15,878 nucleotides of DNA. It comes from JANXQG01 sp037147235. Its GTDB lineage: Bacteria > Planctomycetota > Planctomycetia > Pirellulales > Thermoguttaceae. Below the pieces are notes generated by a model that was not told the origin of the DNA, made no database searches, and was given only the letters and a program-made list of their open reading frames with translations. Shown here piece by piece: positions 1 to 6,173 of the stretch. A program made the translations under genes and the position numbers. The stretch is taken from assembly GCA_037147235.1 (NCBI GenBank), contig JBAWVO010000142.1, forward strand, positions 1-15,878. Direction: 5' to 3'. The stretch's first letter is position 1; every line of letters begins with the position of its first letter.

Positions 1-21
1 CAAGATGTTGTGGTTGAACCA

Positions 22-48
22 GGCAGGCGAGACGCCCGCACCACAAAC
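22..48. repeat. Short palindromic intergenic motif
   Basis: The core GCAGGCGAGACGCCCGC is an imperfect hairpin with 7-base arms, one mismatch and a 3-base centre, followed by ACCACA. It looks like one of the short GC-rich palindromes scattered between genes in planctomycete genomes. With a single copy in this window, membership of a repeat family is inferred. No gene was recognised in bases 1-331. Confidence 0.3.
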
Positions 49-194
49 TTGGCGGGACCAAGGGTTGCCGGCTACGTATGGCGGCAGAACTCGGTCGTCT
101 GGCATGGCCCCGCTGGCGAAAGGGATTTCCATCGCATATCTTGGTGGCAGACGTTTTTTGGCCCTTGAATGACTTAGAATCCATCTCAGAACCC

Positions 195-270
195 ACCGCA
201 GAGGGCGCAGAGAATCGCAGAGACCCTCAATTAGGATTCGTCCTCTGCGTACCTCCGCGTCCTCCGCGGT
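195..270. repeat. Interspersed inverted-repeat element (ACCGCAGAGG... type)
   Basis: The left arm (195-223) begins ACCGCAGAGGGCGCAGAG. The right arm (241-270) is its close reverse complement, ending CCTCCGCGGT. A 17-base AT-richer loop separates them. Each arm also has internal GCAGAG-type direct repeats about ten bases apart. This layout is typical of non-coding palindromic elements found in many copies in environmental bacterial genomes. A short open frame runs through it but has no protein-like composition. The element ends about 60 bases before the beta-propeller gene. Confidence 0.7.
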
Positions 271-331
271 GAAAAAGACCTTTTGAGATAATTTCTTAGT
301 TCCGGCCGGGCAGCCGGCCATGGAGAGAAAA

Positions 332-1687
332 ATGAAACTAACGCGGACCTGGGTAATCGGGCTGGCAACGATGCTGGCGTGGGTGAATCCGGCTGCTGTT
401 TTGCTGGGCTACTTCTTCATGCTGAACGTAGCGTGTCGCGCGGAGTCACCCAGTGATGCCCCTTCTGCCCCAATCGCTTGCGGCGAGGCCAAGGCGGATG
501 GCCCTATTGTCTCGCCAGAGCCGGACTGGCCGCAGTGGAACGGCCCGCGACGTAACGGCATTTCTGCCGAGAAGGGCCTCCTACCCATGTGGCCGGAAGC
601 CGGGCCACGGCTCGTTTGGAAAATCGGTAATCTGGGATACGGCTGGTCATCGCCGATCATCGTCGGCGACCGGTTATATGTCACCGGCGACGTGGACGAC
701 GATCTGCTCATTTTTGCCTTCGACCTCACGGGCAAGCCGCTGTGGAAGGTCAAAAATGGCCACTCGTGGACAGGCTCTTACCACGGGGCGAGGGCTTGTT
801 GTGCCTGGTCCGCGGGCAAACTCTACCACATGAACGCCCATGGCCGCGTCGTCTGCCTGGAAGCGGACACAGGCAAGGAACTCTGGGCGGTCAACGTGCT
901 GGAGCGGTTCCAGGGGCAGAATATCACCTGGGCGATGAGCGAGTGCCTGCTGGTCGATGGTGCCCGGGTGATTGTGACGCCGGGGGGCGAGAAGGCCCTG
1001 ATGGCCGCCCTCGACAAGCAGAGCGGCCGGACGGTCTGGACCACGGAGCCGCTTCCCAAGGACCGAACCTCGCACGCTTCGCCGCTACTTTTCCGCCATG
1101 CGGGACAGAGAATCATCGCCAACTGCTCTTCGTCGCATGGATTTGCGGTGGATGCCGACACGGGGAAACTGCTCTGGACCGTGCCGCTGCCCAGCCCCTA
1201 CGGCGCGAATATCGCTACGCCTGTCTATGGGGAGGGCAGAATCTTCCACGTGACGCCGTACATCTACGGGACGTGCTACCATTTGCAGCCTAGAGAAAAG
1301 GGACCGCAACCGGAGAAGGCATGGGACACGACCTTGGACACCTGCACGGGTACGGTGCTGTTCGTGGACGGCATGCTCTACGGCAGCGGCTACAAGAAGC
1401 ATAAATCATGGCTCTGCCTGGATTGGAAGTCCGGGCAGACGCGCTACGAGTTGAAGGATCTGACGACCGGGTCGGCCGTGTATGCGGATGGACGGCTACA
1501 CTGTCTGGCAGAGGATGGGCGGGTAGCACTGCTGCGGCCGACACCTGAGCGGTTCGAGATTGACGGCCAGTTCCGGCTCGTACCCCAGAAGGTCAACGAT
1601 GCCTGGGCACACCCGGTCTTACTCCACGGCAGGCTATACCTGCGCTACCACGATACGCTTTGGTGCTACGAAGTTAAGGCCCGGTAA
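332..1687 (+). CDS. Secreted PQQ-like beta-propeller repeat protein
   Basis: A 451-residue protein. An N-terminal hydrophobic segment (about residues 7-33) acts as a signal peptide or anchor, so the rest should lie outside the cytoplasm. The mature part opens with DWPQWNGPRRNG (65-76), the usual start of planctomycete proteins of the PQQ-binding-like beta-propeller superfamily (BamB-like fold). Blade motifs follow, for example AFDLTGKPLWK, CLEADTGKELWAV, ALDKQSGRTVWTT and AVDADTGKLLWTV, each a beta-strand ending in a G-x-x-x-W corner. No catalytic residues of a PQQ dehydrogenase are apparent, so a binding or scaffolding role is more likely than an enzyme. I chose ATG 332 over the in-frame ATG 320 because GGAGAG (322-327) lies at good ribosome-binding distance. 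It converges on the next gene. The family call is firm; substrate and partner are unknown. Confidence 0.85.
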   Translation: MKLTRTWVIGLATMLAWVNPAAVLLGYFFMLNVACRAESPSDAPSAPIACGEAKADGPIVSPEPDWPQWNGPRRNGISAEKGLLPMWPEAGPRLVWKIGNLGYGWSSPIIVGDRLYVTGDVDDDLLIFAFDLTGKPLWKVKNGHSWTGSYHGARACCAWSAGKLYHMNAHGRVVCLEADTGKELWAVNVLERFQGQNITWAMSECLLVDGARVIVTPGGEKALMAALDKQSGRTVWTTEPLPKDRTSHASPLLFRHAGQRIIANCSSSHGFAVDADTGKLLWTVPLPSPYGANIATPVYGEGRIFHVTPYIYGTCYHLQPREKGPQPEKAWDTTLDTCTGTVLFVDGMLYGSGYKKHKSWLCLDWKSGQTRYELKDLTTGSAVYADGRLHCLAEDGRVALLRPTPERFEIDGQFRLVPQKVNDAWAHPVLLHGRLYLRYHDTLWCYEVKAR

Positions 1688-1783
1688 CGAGAGTGGATGT
1701 GCGCGACGAGCGCGATCTGCTTTGGCCGGTGACCGTGGCGATTACCGCCGAGGGTTCCGCCGCCCGTTCGATAGAACCGGAAA

Positions 1784-1804
1784 ACGCCGATCAATGATCG
1801 GCGT
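1784..1804. terminator. Candidate weak terminator hairpin between convergent genes
   Basis: ACGCCGATCA (1784-1793) and TGATCGGCGT (1795-1804) are perfect inverted repeats around one base, folding as an 8-bp stem with a CAATG loop. On the minus strand the stem is followed by four T, as in a weak intrinsic terminator. The hairpin overlaps the stop codon of the minus-strand gene. On the plus strand no T-run follows, so any effect on the propeller gene would be minor. Confidence 0.45.
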
Positions 1805-2882
1805 GTTGCCAGCCGCTGTCGTCCACGGGCTGGGGCGTGGTCCGCACCGGCGTGGCGATCATTTGTGCCGGAACCGATGCCGGCGGCGATTGCAGAAGCT
1901 GGAAGTAAGTGGCCTGCAAAACGTGTCGAGAGGTCGTGCGATTCTCTTTCTCAGGACGCGCGTTGGGCGAGGGACTCAGTTGCGGACCGTTCGAGATGGG
2001 GGGGATGTTCTGAATCCGCAGAGGCTCGACGCCGCTGCTTCCCTCGTTGGACACCGGGCCGCGATAAAACGTACCGGAGGAAGTGCCGGCACCGGGCGCA
2101 CTCGGCGAGATCGGGGCACTCGTGGCGCCGGGACCATAAGTTTTGGGCACCTCCAAGGATGAGCCGGGCGTCAAGGGTGCCGCAGTTGGCGGACCAATCG
2201 TCGCGGGCAGCGATGGGGCAGTCAAGGGCGGTGACGCAACCGGCGGCTGACTCATGTCGCTGGGACGAGGCAACGGTGTGCCGGAGAGAGGCACCGGACT
2301 CGATGCACACGAAGAGCATCCGTTCGATGGGACATAGCCGCTGGAGACGCCGGTGTTACATGATGAGCAACCGCCCATGCCACGAGGAACACATCCTCCG
2401 TAAGATGCCGAATAACCGTTATTTGGGGCGCAACTGCCGCAGGAACCAAAACCCACGGGAGCGTAGCCAACTCGGAAAGTCGAGTACGGTAACAACGAGG
2501 CCTGATAGGTCCAGGCTCGGGTCGGACGGTAGGTCGTTACCGCGCAACCGCTGCAAGGATCGATGCCGACGACCGGCATGTAGGCCACGGTAGGCACCGG
2601 TCGGTAGGAAATGCGATAGGTGGCAGTTGGCGTACAGGACTGGCAAGCCGGCTGAGCCGGAGCACATTGGGTCGGAGCACATTGGGTCGGAGCACAGCCA
2701 CACGCTAAAGCGGTGGGGACGTAGACGTTGGGCGGGCAGTAGGGTGCCGCGTAGGTCGTTTGTCCGTTGCCGAATAACCAATTCCACAAGGCGCACTCCG
2801 CCCAACCATGGCGCGGCGCACCCAGCAAGACGGCTGTCGCGCAACAGGTTATCATCACTCGGCGTAGATTTGTCCAGTTCAT
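1791..2882 (-). CDS. Secreted Cys/Pro-rich planctomycete protein with CxxC and YRP motifs
   Basis: A 363-residue protein with no named function. Residues 1-28 form a signal peptide ending at HGWA. The next section is Cys-rich, with CGC at 61-63, a CAPTQ tandem repeat, and CxxC pairs at 110-113, 148-151, 172-175 and 189-192. The block at about 89-142 (YRISYRPVPTVAYMPVVG, then DPCSGC and TTYRP) resembles a family of secreted planctomycete proteins rich in YRP and DPCxGC motifs. Residues 195-310 are Pro/Ser/Gly-rich and probably disordered. Disulfide-linked surface or wall protein is an inference. The start at 2882 is set by the ribosome site AAAGGAG (2892-2898) and the signal peptide. The frame extends 65 codons further upstream with no such support. 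Confidence 0.75.
   Translation of the reverse strand: MNWTNLRRVMITCCATAVLLGAPRHGWAECALWNWLFGNGQTTYAAPYCPPNVYVPTALACGCAPTQCAPTQCAPAQPACQSCTPTATYRISYRPVPTVAYMPVVGIDPCSGCAVTTYRPTRAWTYQASLLPYSTFRVGYAPVGFGSCGSCAPNNGYSASYGGCVPRGMGGCSSCNTGVSSGYVPSNGCSSCASSPVPLSGTPLPRPSDMSQPPVASPPLTAPSLPATIGPPTAAPLTPGSSLEVPKTYGPGATSAPISPSAPGAGTSSGTFYRGPVSNEGSSGVEPLRIQNIPPISNGPQLSPSPNARPEKENRTTSRHVLQATYFQLLQSPPASVPAQMIATPVRTTPQPVDDSGWQHADH
2661..2696 (-). repeat. 15-base tandem repeat inside the Cys-rich gene
   Basis: AGCACATTGGGTCGG occurs at 2661-2675 and 2676-2690, followed by a partial third copy. It encodes the repeated pentapeptide CAPTQ in frame. The copies are identical, which suggests recent slippage that adds or removes Cys residues without a frameshift. 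Confidence 0.75.
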
Positions 2883-2925
2883 TATTTGAGTCTCCTTTGT
2901 CTGTCGCAAACTCGACGATCCCTTC

Positions 2926-2954
2926 ATCTCACCCGTTTTTGATCGAATCGTCAA
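2926..2954 (-). promoter_or_regulatory. Possible sigma70-type promoter for the Cys-rich gene
   Basis: On the minus strand TTGACG (2949-2954) and TGAGAT (2926-2931) are separated by 17 bases, about 45-70 bases upstream of the start codon. The -35 is close to consensus but the -10 matches only half its positions. It is therefore a candidate only. Confidence 0.3.
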
Positions 2955-3104
2955 GGAGCGACCGCCGTTGGCCGCACATTTGGTTAAGTTTTCTCTTGGT
3001 AGCGATTGTGACGGTTGTTGCGCGTGGCTGGTCTCATGCACCGTAGCGGCATCACGGAAACAGGTGCGCAACAACACCTAAGTAAATGTAGATCACGATT
3101 TGCG

Positions 3105-3262
3105 TCGTGGAGAAAAATGAAAAAAACCTTGTTGGGTCGTGGTCTCTTGTTGGGTCGTGGTCTCCCGACCACGCCCGGTGTGCGGTTGAGATCCCAATCC
3201 GCCGACGGCGGGGTCAGGAGACCCACGCCGAACAGATCGTGGAGAAAAATGTAAAAAAACCT
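3105..3262. repeat. Composite intergenic repeat bounded by a 25/26-base direct repeat
   Basis: TCGTGGAGAAAAATG, an A-run and CCT occur at 3105-3129 and again at 3237-3262, the second with one extra T. Between them lie two identical 18-base tandem copies (3129-3146 and 3147-3164, unit TTGTTGGGTCGTGGTCTC) and a 7-bp hairpin CGTGGTC/GACCACG (3156-3173). A GC palindrome (3199-3211) and GGGTC-AGGA-GACCC (3211-3224) follow. The last is part of an imperfect inverted copy of the 18-base unit. The right direct repeat reaches the stop codon of the ATPase gene. Apart from this element and the promoter candidate, the 2883-3260 gap holds nothing I recognise. Confidence 0.7.
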
Positions 3263-3872
3263 ACCCGCGCGATCGATCTTCGTAGAGGTCGTAAAGATCA
3301 AACAACGCTTCTCGCAGATTACCCTGATGCAGGGCCAGTCGCTGGACAAGATCACGGCTTTGGATTCGCGACGGAAAGCCATTCTGGAGCCGTTGGACCA
3401 CACTCCATGCCCGGGCCTCATCGATGGCCGTTTCATAAAGATTGGGCAAGTCAGCCGAACGATGCGATGCTACCACGAGGCCAACGCCTTGAGTCTGGCA
3501 GAATCGATTCAGGAGCAGGCGGTTCCAGAAATGGAGTTGCTCGACGCCGTCGACCGCAGCCACTCCCAGGCCGGCAGAGAATCGTAACGACCTGACAAAT
3601 TCTCGCGGCAGATGGCGTTGCCCAGCCACGAGAGTGATGGATTTGACCAAGCGGCCGCGGCCTTCCATGGCCGGCGTCAAGGCGGCCAGCAGGGTCGACT
3701 TGCCGGTGCCGTGGCCACCGGTGATTTGGCCATGCCATGCATTGACTTCGAGGGTATTGACGAGCTGTTCGAGACTCTTGCCCCGTTCAAAGACGTAGTC
3801 GATCGTGCCTGGTCGCAACCGCGAGGCGCAGAAAGGGTTGCTCACATCGAAGGGGAGGAGAGGATTAAGCAT
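3261..3872 (-). CDS. P-loop ATPase of unknown role
   Basis: A 203-residue soluble protein. Residues 52-60 are GGHGTGKST, a clear Walker A motif. GVAAVDGVEQL (103-113) fits a Walker B strand with D108, though the usual second acidic residue is replaced by Gly. VVASHRS (133-139) sits where AAA/STAND-type ATPases have a sensor strand. The C-terminal part (about 148-198) is helical, with RLALHQGNLREALFDLYDL resembling the small helical lid of such ATPases. It is too short for an ABC transporter subunit and has no LSGGQ signature. It is the last gene of a minus-strand set, starting 7 bases after the arrestin-like gene, so co-expression is likely. The ribosome site is weak. ATP binding is confident; what it acts on is unknown. 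Confidence 0.75.
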   Translation of the reverse strand: MLNPLLPFDVSNPFCASRLRPGTIDYVFERGKSLEQLVNTLEVNAWHGQITGGHGTGKSTLLAALTPAMEGRGRLVKSITLVAGQRHLPREFVRSLRFSAGLGVAAVDGVEQLHFWNRLLLNRFCQTQGVGLVVASHRSADLPNLYETAIDEARAWSVVQRLQNGFPSRIQSRDLVQRLALHQGNLREALFDLYDLYEDRSRG

Positions 3873-3879
3873 GTTCGGT

Positions 3880-4332
3880 TTAGCTCAGCCCATCCGACGT
3901 TGGATCGGTCCGATCCGTCCGATCGGTCGGATCAGGGTTGATCGGTTTGACTGGCGGGACATTCCCCAACCGAAAGAGCCTTTGGGCCACGAGGTCGCGG
4001 CCTCGCTTGAAGAGGACGCGCACGCGGACGCACCAGCGGATCTTCACGATTTGGCCGTCGTAGCTTAAGGGACTTAGCGGCAAGGTAGTGCTGAAGCGGT
4101 CGGGACGACAAGGATTGCCCAGCTCGCCGGAGTCCGCGTCCTTCCGCCAGAACTCGTGGACGGCGAGATCTTCGTCACCTTTCCCCTCGCTGTACCAGAG
4201 AACCGAGACCTCGACGGCCTGCAGGGTCGGGCCTTCCACCGCCTCGATGCGGTACTTGCCGGAAAGCGTCGCGCCGGGCGAATAAATCTGGCCGTCTTCG
4301 TCCAGGCGGATGATGATTTCCGGCTCGTTCAT
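3880..4332 (-). CDS. Small arrestin-like beta-sandwich protein
   Basis: A 150-residue protein without signal peptide or membrane segment. It is predicted to be all-beta, with YSPGATLSGKYRIE near the N-terminus, a long strand AVEVSVLWYSEGK, and LPLSPLSYDGQIVKIRW followed by CVRVRVLFKRG. The pattern of a G/P-rich turn, a P-x-SYxG-x-x-I/V-x-I-x-W strand and a final basic strand resembles arrestin/Spo0M/Vps26-type sandwiches. I infer this fold from pattern alone. The same pattern recurs in the C-terminal domain of the upstream gene product. The start codon overlaps that gene's stop by 4 bases (ATGA), indicating translational coupling. The last 20 or so residues (DPTDRTDRTDP) are encoded by a microsatellite and look like an acquired tail. 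Confidence 0.7.
   Translation of the reverse strand: MNEPEIIIRLDEDGQIYSPGATLSGKYRIEAVEGPTLQAVEVSVLWYSEGKGDEDLAVHEFWRKDADSGELGNPCRPDRFSTTLPLSPLSYDGQIVKIRWCVRVRVLFKRGRDLVAQRLFRLGNVPPVKPINPDPTDRTDRTDPTSDGLS
3903..3938 (-). repeat. 9-base tandem repeat at the 3' end of the arrestin-like gene
   Basis: Four 9-base units beginning GATC run in succession: GATCGGTCC, GATCCGTCC, GATCGGTCG, GATCAGGGT. Read on the minus strand they encode a T-D-R/P triplet repeat. The unit length is a multiple of three, so expansion or contraction would keep the frame. Confidence 0.7.
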
Positions 4333-5642
4333 GGGCCTGCCCTTCCGCTGACGTGAGCGACGGGTAAGGGCCGAACGACGACGGGGAATGATCGCTGGAA
4401 ACCGTGCCAGCCGAGAATTTCACCATGCACGATCAGCTTCCACTGCACCTGGTTGTGGCTGGCGCGGAAGGAGTGCATCGCCTCGGCCGGAATCGGCAGA
4501 TCGCACTCGGCCTCGAGCGGTTCGCCCGGCCGGATGATCGGGTTGGTGCCCGAGTAGAGCGATTGGCGGAAGACCTCGCGGGTTTCGCTGCGGGCGTTCG
4601 TGCCGTGGCGAAAGACCGCTTCCTCCTCGCAAATGAGCGACACGGCGATCGATTTCAGCTTCAAATTCCCCGACTGCGAGAGGAAGAGGCGATAGCCATG
4701 GCCGGGCAGCAGGGGATGATCGCTGATCTCGACGAGCGTTGGTCCGATGCCGGCGGTATGGCGCAGCAGTCGAGCGAATACGATCACCAAGGCGATGCCG
4801 ACGCCGAGGAACGGCACGATAAAGAGCATCATCAGCCAGTCGGAAATTCCTGCCAAAAAACTGCGTAGGACCATCACCACGAAGACCGATACCGCGCCGT
4901 TCCAGGCCACGCAGGCCACCAAGAGACCCAACAGCGTCCAACCGGGGGACTGCGCCAGCGGCAGGCGATAGGCCAGTCGCGTACCGGGACTGCTGGTGAT
5001 CTCGCTGCAATCAGGGGTATAAGGGTATTTTGGATTGACGGCTACCGGCAGGTCGAACAACTCGGGAGCCTGCACACTCCGCACCACTGAGGCGCGGTGC
5101 TCCACCGATTTGCCCCAGTGCAGTATCGTGAAGACAAGTCCGCCGATGCCGATGATGACGAAGGAAGTGGGAATCAGTAGTGCAGGCCAGATCCACCACT
5201 GGTAACCCCGCACGAGTACTGCGATATTCGGATCGGCTGGATCGTACCAGCAAGGATAGGTCTCTCCCTTAGAAAATCCGTCAATGACCGATTGGGCTTG
5301 ATCCCACGTGCTTCGCGTCGTGTGATGGATATCGTAGGTGTATGGCAAGTGGGTAACGCCATGGACCTCGTAATCGATCTTGACCTCTGGCCTGAAAAAA
5401 ATCCCCCTTTCGCTCGGAACCTTGACAACCCGTTTTTCGACGACCCTGCACGGATGCTCAACGAACTCGTGATTGACGCGCCATTCGGGAATGATCAGCC
5501 AAGCGATGCCGAAATAGATGGTGGCGCAGCCAACCACCAGCATAACGGCGAAGAAAATAGCCTCGCCGACGCTACCCAACAGCCGGGAGCCGGTCCGTCG
5601 GTGGCCTCGCTTTTTTTCAAAGTAGCGAAAGTTACGAGCCAC
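4329..5642 (-). CDS. DUF3592 membrane protein with C-terminal arrestin-like domain
   Basis: A 437-residue protein. Four membrane segments are visible at about 27-51, 149-173, 233-258 and 266-292. The loop between the first two (about 55-147) has the DUF3592 pattern: a CRVVEKRVVK strand, PEVKIDYEV, then YPCWYDPADPNIAVL. Residues about 300-426 form a second soluble domain, with ECDLPIPAEAMHSF and QVQWKLIVHGE followed by a terminal RSFPVVVRP strand. This looks arrestin-like and parallels the next gene. The start is GTG 5642, because an in-frame TGA lies five codons upstream and no ATG precedes residue 34. No strong ribosome site is seen. It begins 54 bases after the alpha-CTD gene and overlaps the arrestin-like gene by 4 bases. 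The DUF3592 call is fairly sure; the arrestin reading is an inference. Confidence 0.75.
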   Translation of the reverse strand: MARNFRYFEKKRGHRRTGSRLLGSVGEAIFFAVMLVVGCATIYFGIAWLIIPEWRVNHEFVEHPCRVVEKRVVKVPSERGIFFRPEVKIDYEVHGVTHLPYTYDIHHTTRSTWDQAQSVIDGFSKGETYPCWYDPADPNIAVLVRGYQWWIWPALLIPTSFVIIGIGGLVFTILHWGKSVEHRASVVRSVQAPELFDLPVAVNPKYPYTPDCSEITSSPGTRLAYRLPLAQSPGWTLLGLLVACVAWNGAVSVFVVMVLRSFLAGISDWLMMLFIVPFLGVGIALVIVFARLLRHTAGIGPTLVEISDHPLLPGHGYRLFLSQSGNLKLKSIAVSLICEEEAVFRHGTNARSETREVFRQSLYSGTNPIIRPGEPLEAECDLPIPAEAMHSFRASHNQVQWKLIVHGEILGWHGFQRSFPVVVRPLPVAHVSGRAGP

Positions 5643-5663
5643 AAAAGCGTTTTTTCAAAGTAG
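5609..5663 (-). repeat. Degenerate duplication at the 5' end of the DUF3592 gene
   Basis: GCTTTTTTTCAAAGTAG (5609-5625, inside the gene, encoding the YFEKK segment) and GCGTTTTTTCAAAGTAG (5648-5664, upstream) match at all but one base. Flanking GCGAAA and GTTA blocks are also shared, with insertions. It looks like a short tandem duplication of the gene start that has since decayed. The GTG start lies between the copies. Confidence 0.55.
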
Positions 5664-5696
5664 TTTTTGTTGCGAAAGGAGTTAACGGCAAGGTGT

Positions 5697-6002
5697 TTAC
5701 CGCGGTTGAGTGGGCGGAGACGACTTCTTGACGGATGTTGCCTGCTTGGGCGTGCGATAGAAGCCTACTCCCTCCAGGGCCTCGTAGACTTCTTTCAAGG
5801 TTTTCTCGCCGAAATTGGTAATAGCCAGCAGATCCTCTCGAGTACAGTTCAGCAGGTCGGCGACCGTGAAAATACCTCGCTCTTCTAAACAGTTCGTCGT
5901 GCGGACCGTCAGCCCGATCTCCGCCGCGCTCATTTCCAGCTTGTCAGCCAAACTCTGGGCCTCGGTATCGGTCTTGATCAGCGGAACCCGACTGCTTGCC
6001 AT
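5697..6002 (-). CDS. Stand-alone RNA polymerase alpha C-terminal-domain-like protein
   Basis: A 101-residue cytoplasmic protein. Residues about 26-82 match the alpha-CTD: LTVRTTNCLEERGI, VADLLNCTREDLLAITNFG, EKTLKEVYEALEGVGF. Of the E. coli DNA-contact positions, R265, N268, G296, K298 and E302 are kept (here R34, N37, G65, K67, E71). C269 is also kept, S299 is Thr, and K271 is Glu. There is no N-terminal assembly domain, so it is not the polymerase subunit itself. UP-element or DNA binding, or competition with the real alpha-CTD, is an inference. The start is ATG 6002, with GGAGG six bases upstream; an in-frame ATG at 6104 lacks support. It lies 54 bases before the DUF3592 gene on the same strand and may head that operon. 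Confidence 0.85.
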   Translation of the reverse strand: MASSRVPLIKTDTEAQSLADKLEMSAAEIGLTVRTTNCLEERGIFTVADLLNCTREDLLAITNFGEKTLKEVYEALEGVGFYRTPKQATSVKKSSPPTQPR

Positions 6003-6076
6003 GGTGTCCTCCCCCGTAGATGGTTGAGTGATGCACTGCCGCGGCAACGAGACCATCCCGTCGCCCTTAACAGCAT

Positions 6077-6104
6077 AGTATACCAAGCTGCCGAATTTCA
6101 ACAA
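6077..6104 (-). promoter_or_regulatory. Probable sigma70-type promoter for the alpha-CTD-like gene
   Basis: On the minus strand TTGTTG (6099-6104) and TATACT (6077-6082) are 16 bases apart, about 75 bases upstream of the start codon. An alternative pair shifts both boxes: TTGAAA (6096-6101) with TATGCT, 18 bases apart. The 171-base region also has to serve the divergent SYLF gene, for which no clear promoter was found. Confidence 0.5.
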
Positions 6105-6173
6105 TCACCCGTCCCTTTGCGGGCACAAACTGCCGTTGCCCTACCTGGGGCCGCTCGCTACAATCCGCGTCCT

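Noticed and set aside
2883..3077. A 65-codon extension of the Cys-rich protein
   Set aside because: It would bury the signal peptide internally and skip the clear AAAGGAG site.
3129..3164. Tandem 18-base repeats as a CRISPR fragment
   Set aside because: The two copies are directly adjacent with no spacer, and there are no cas genes.
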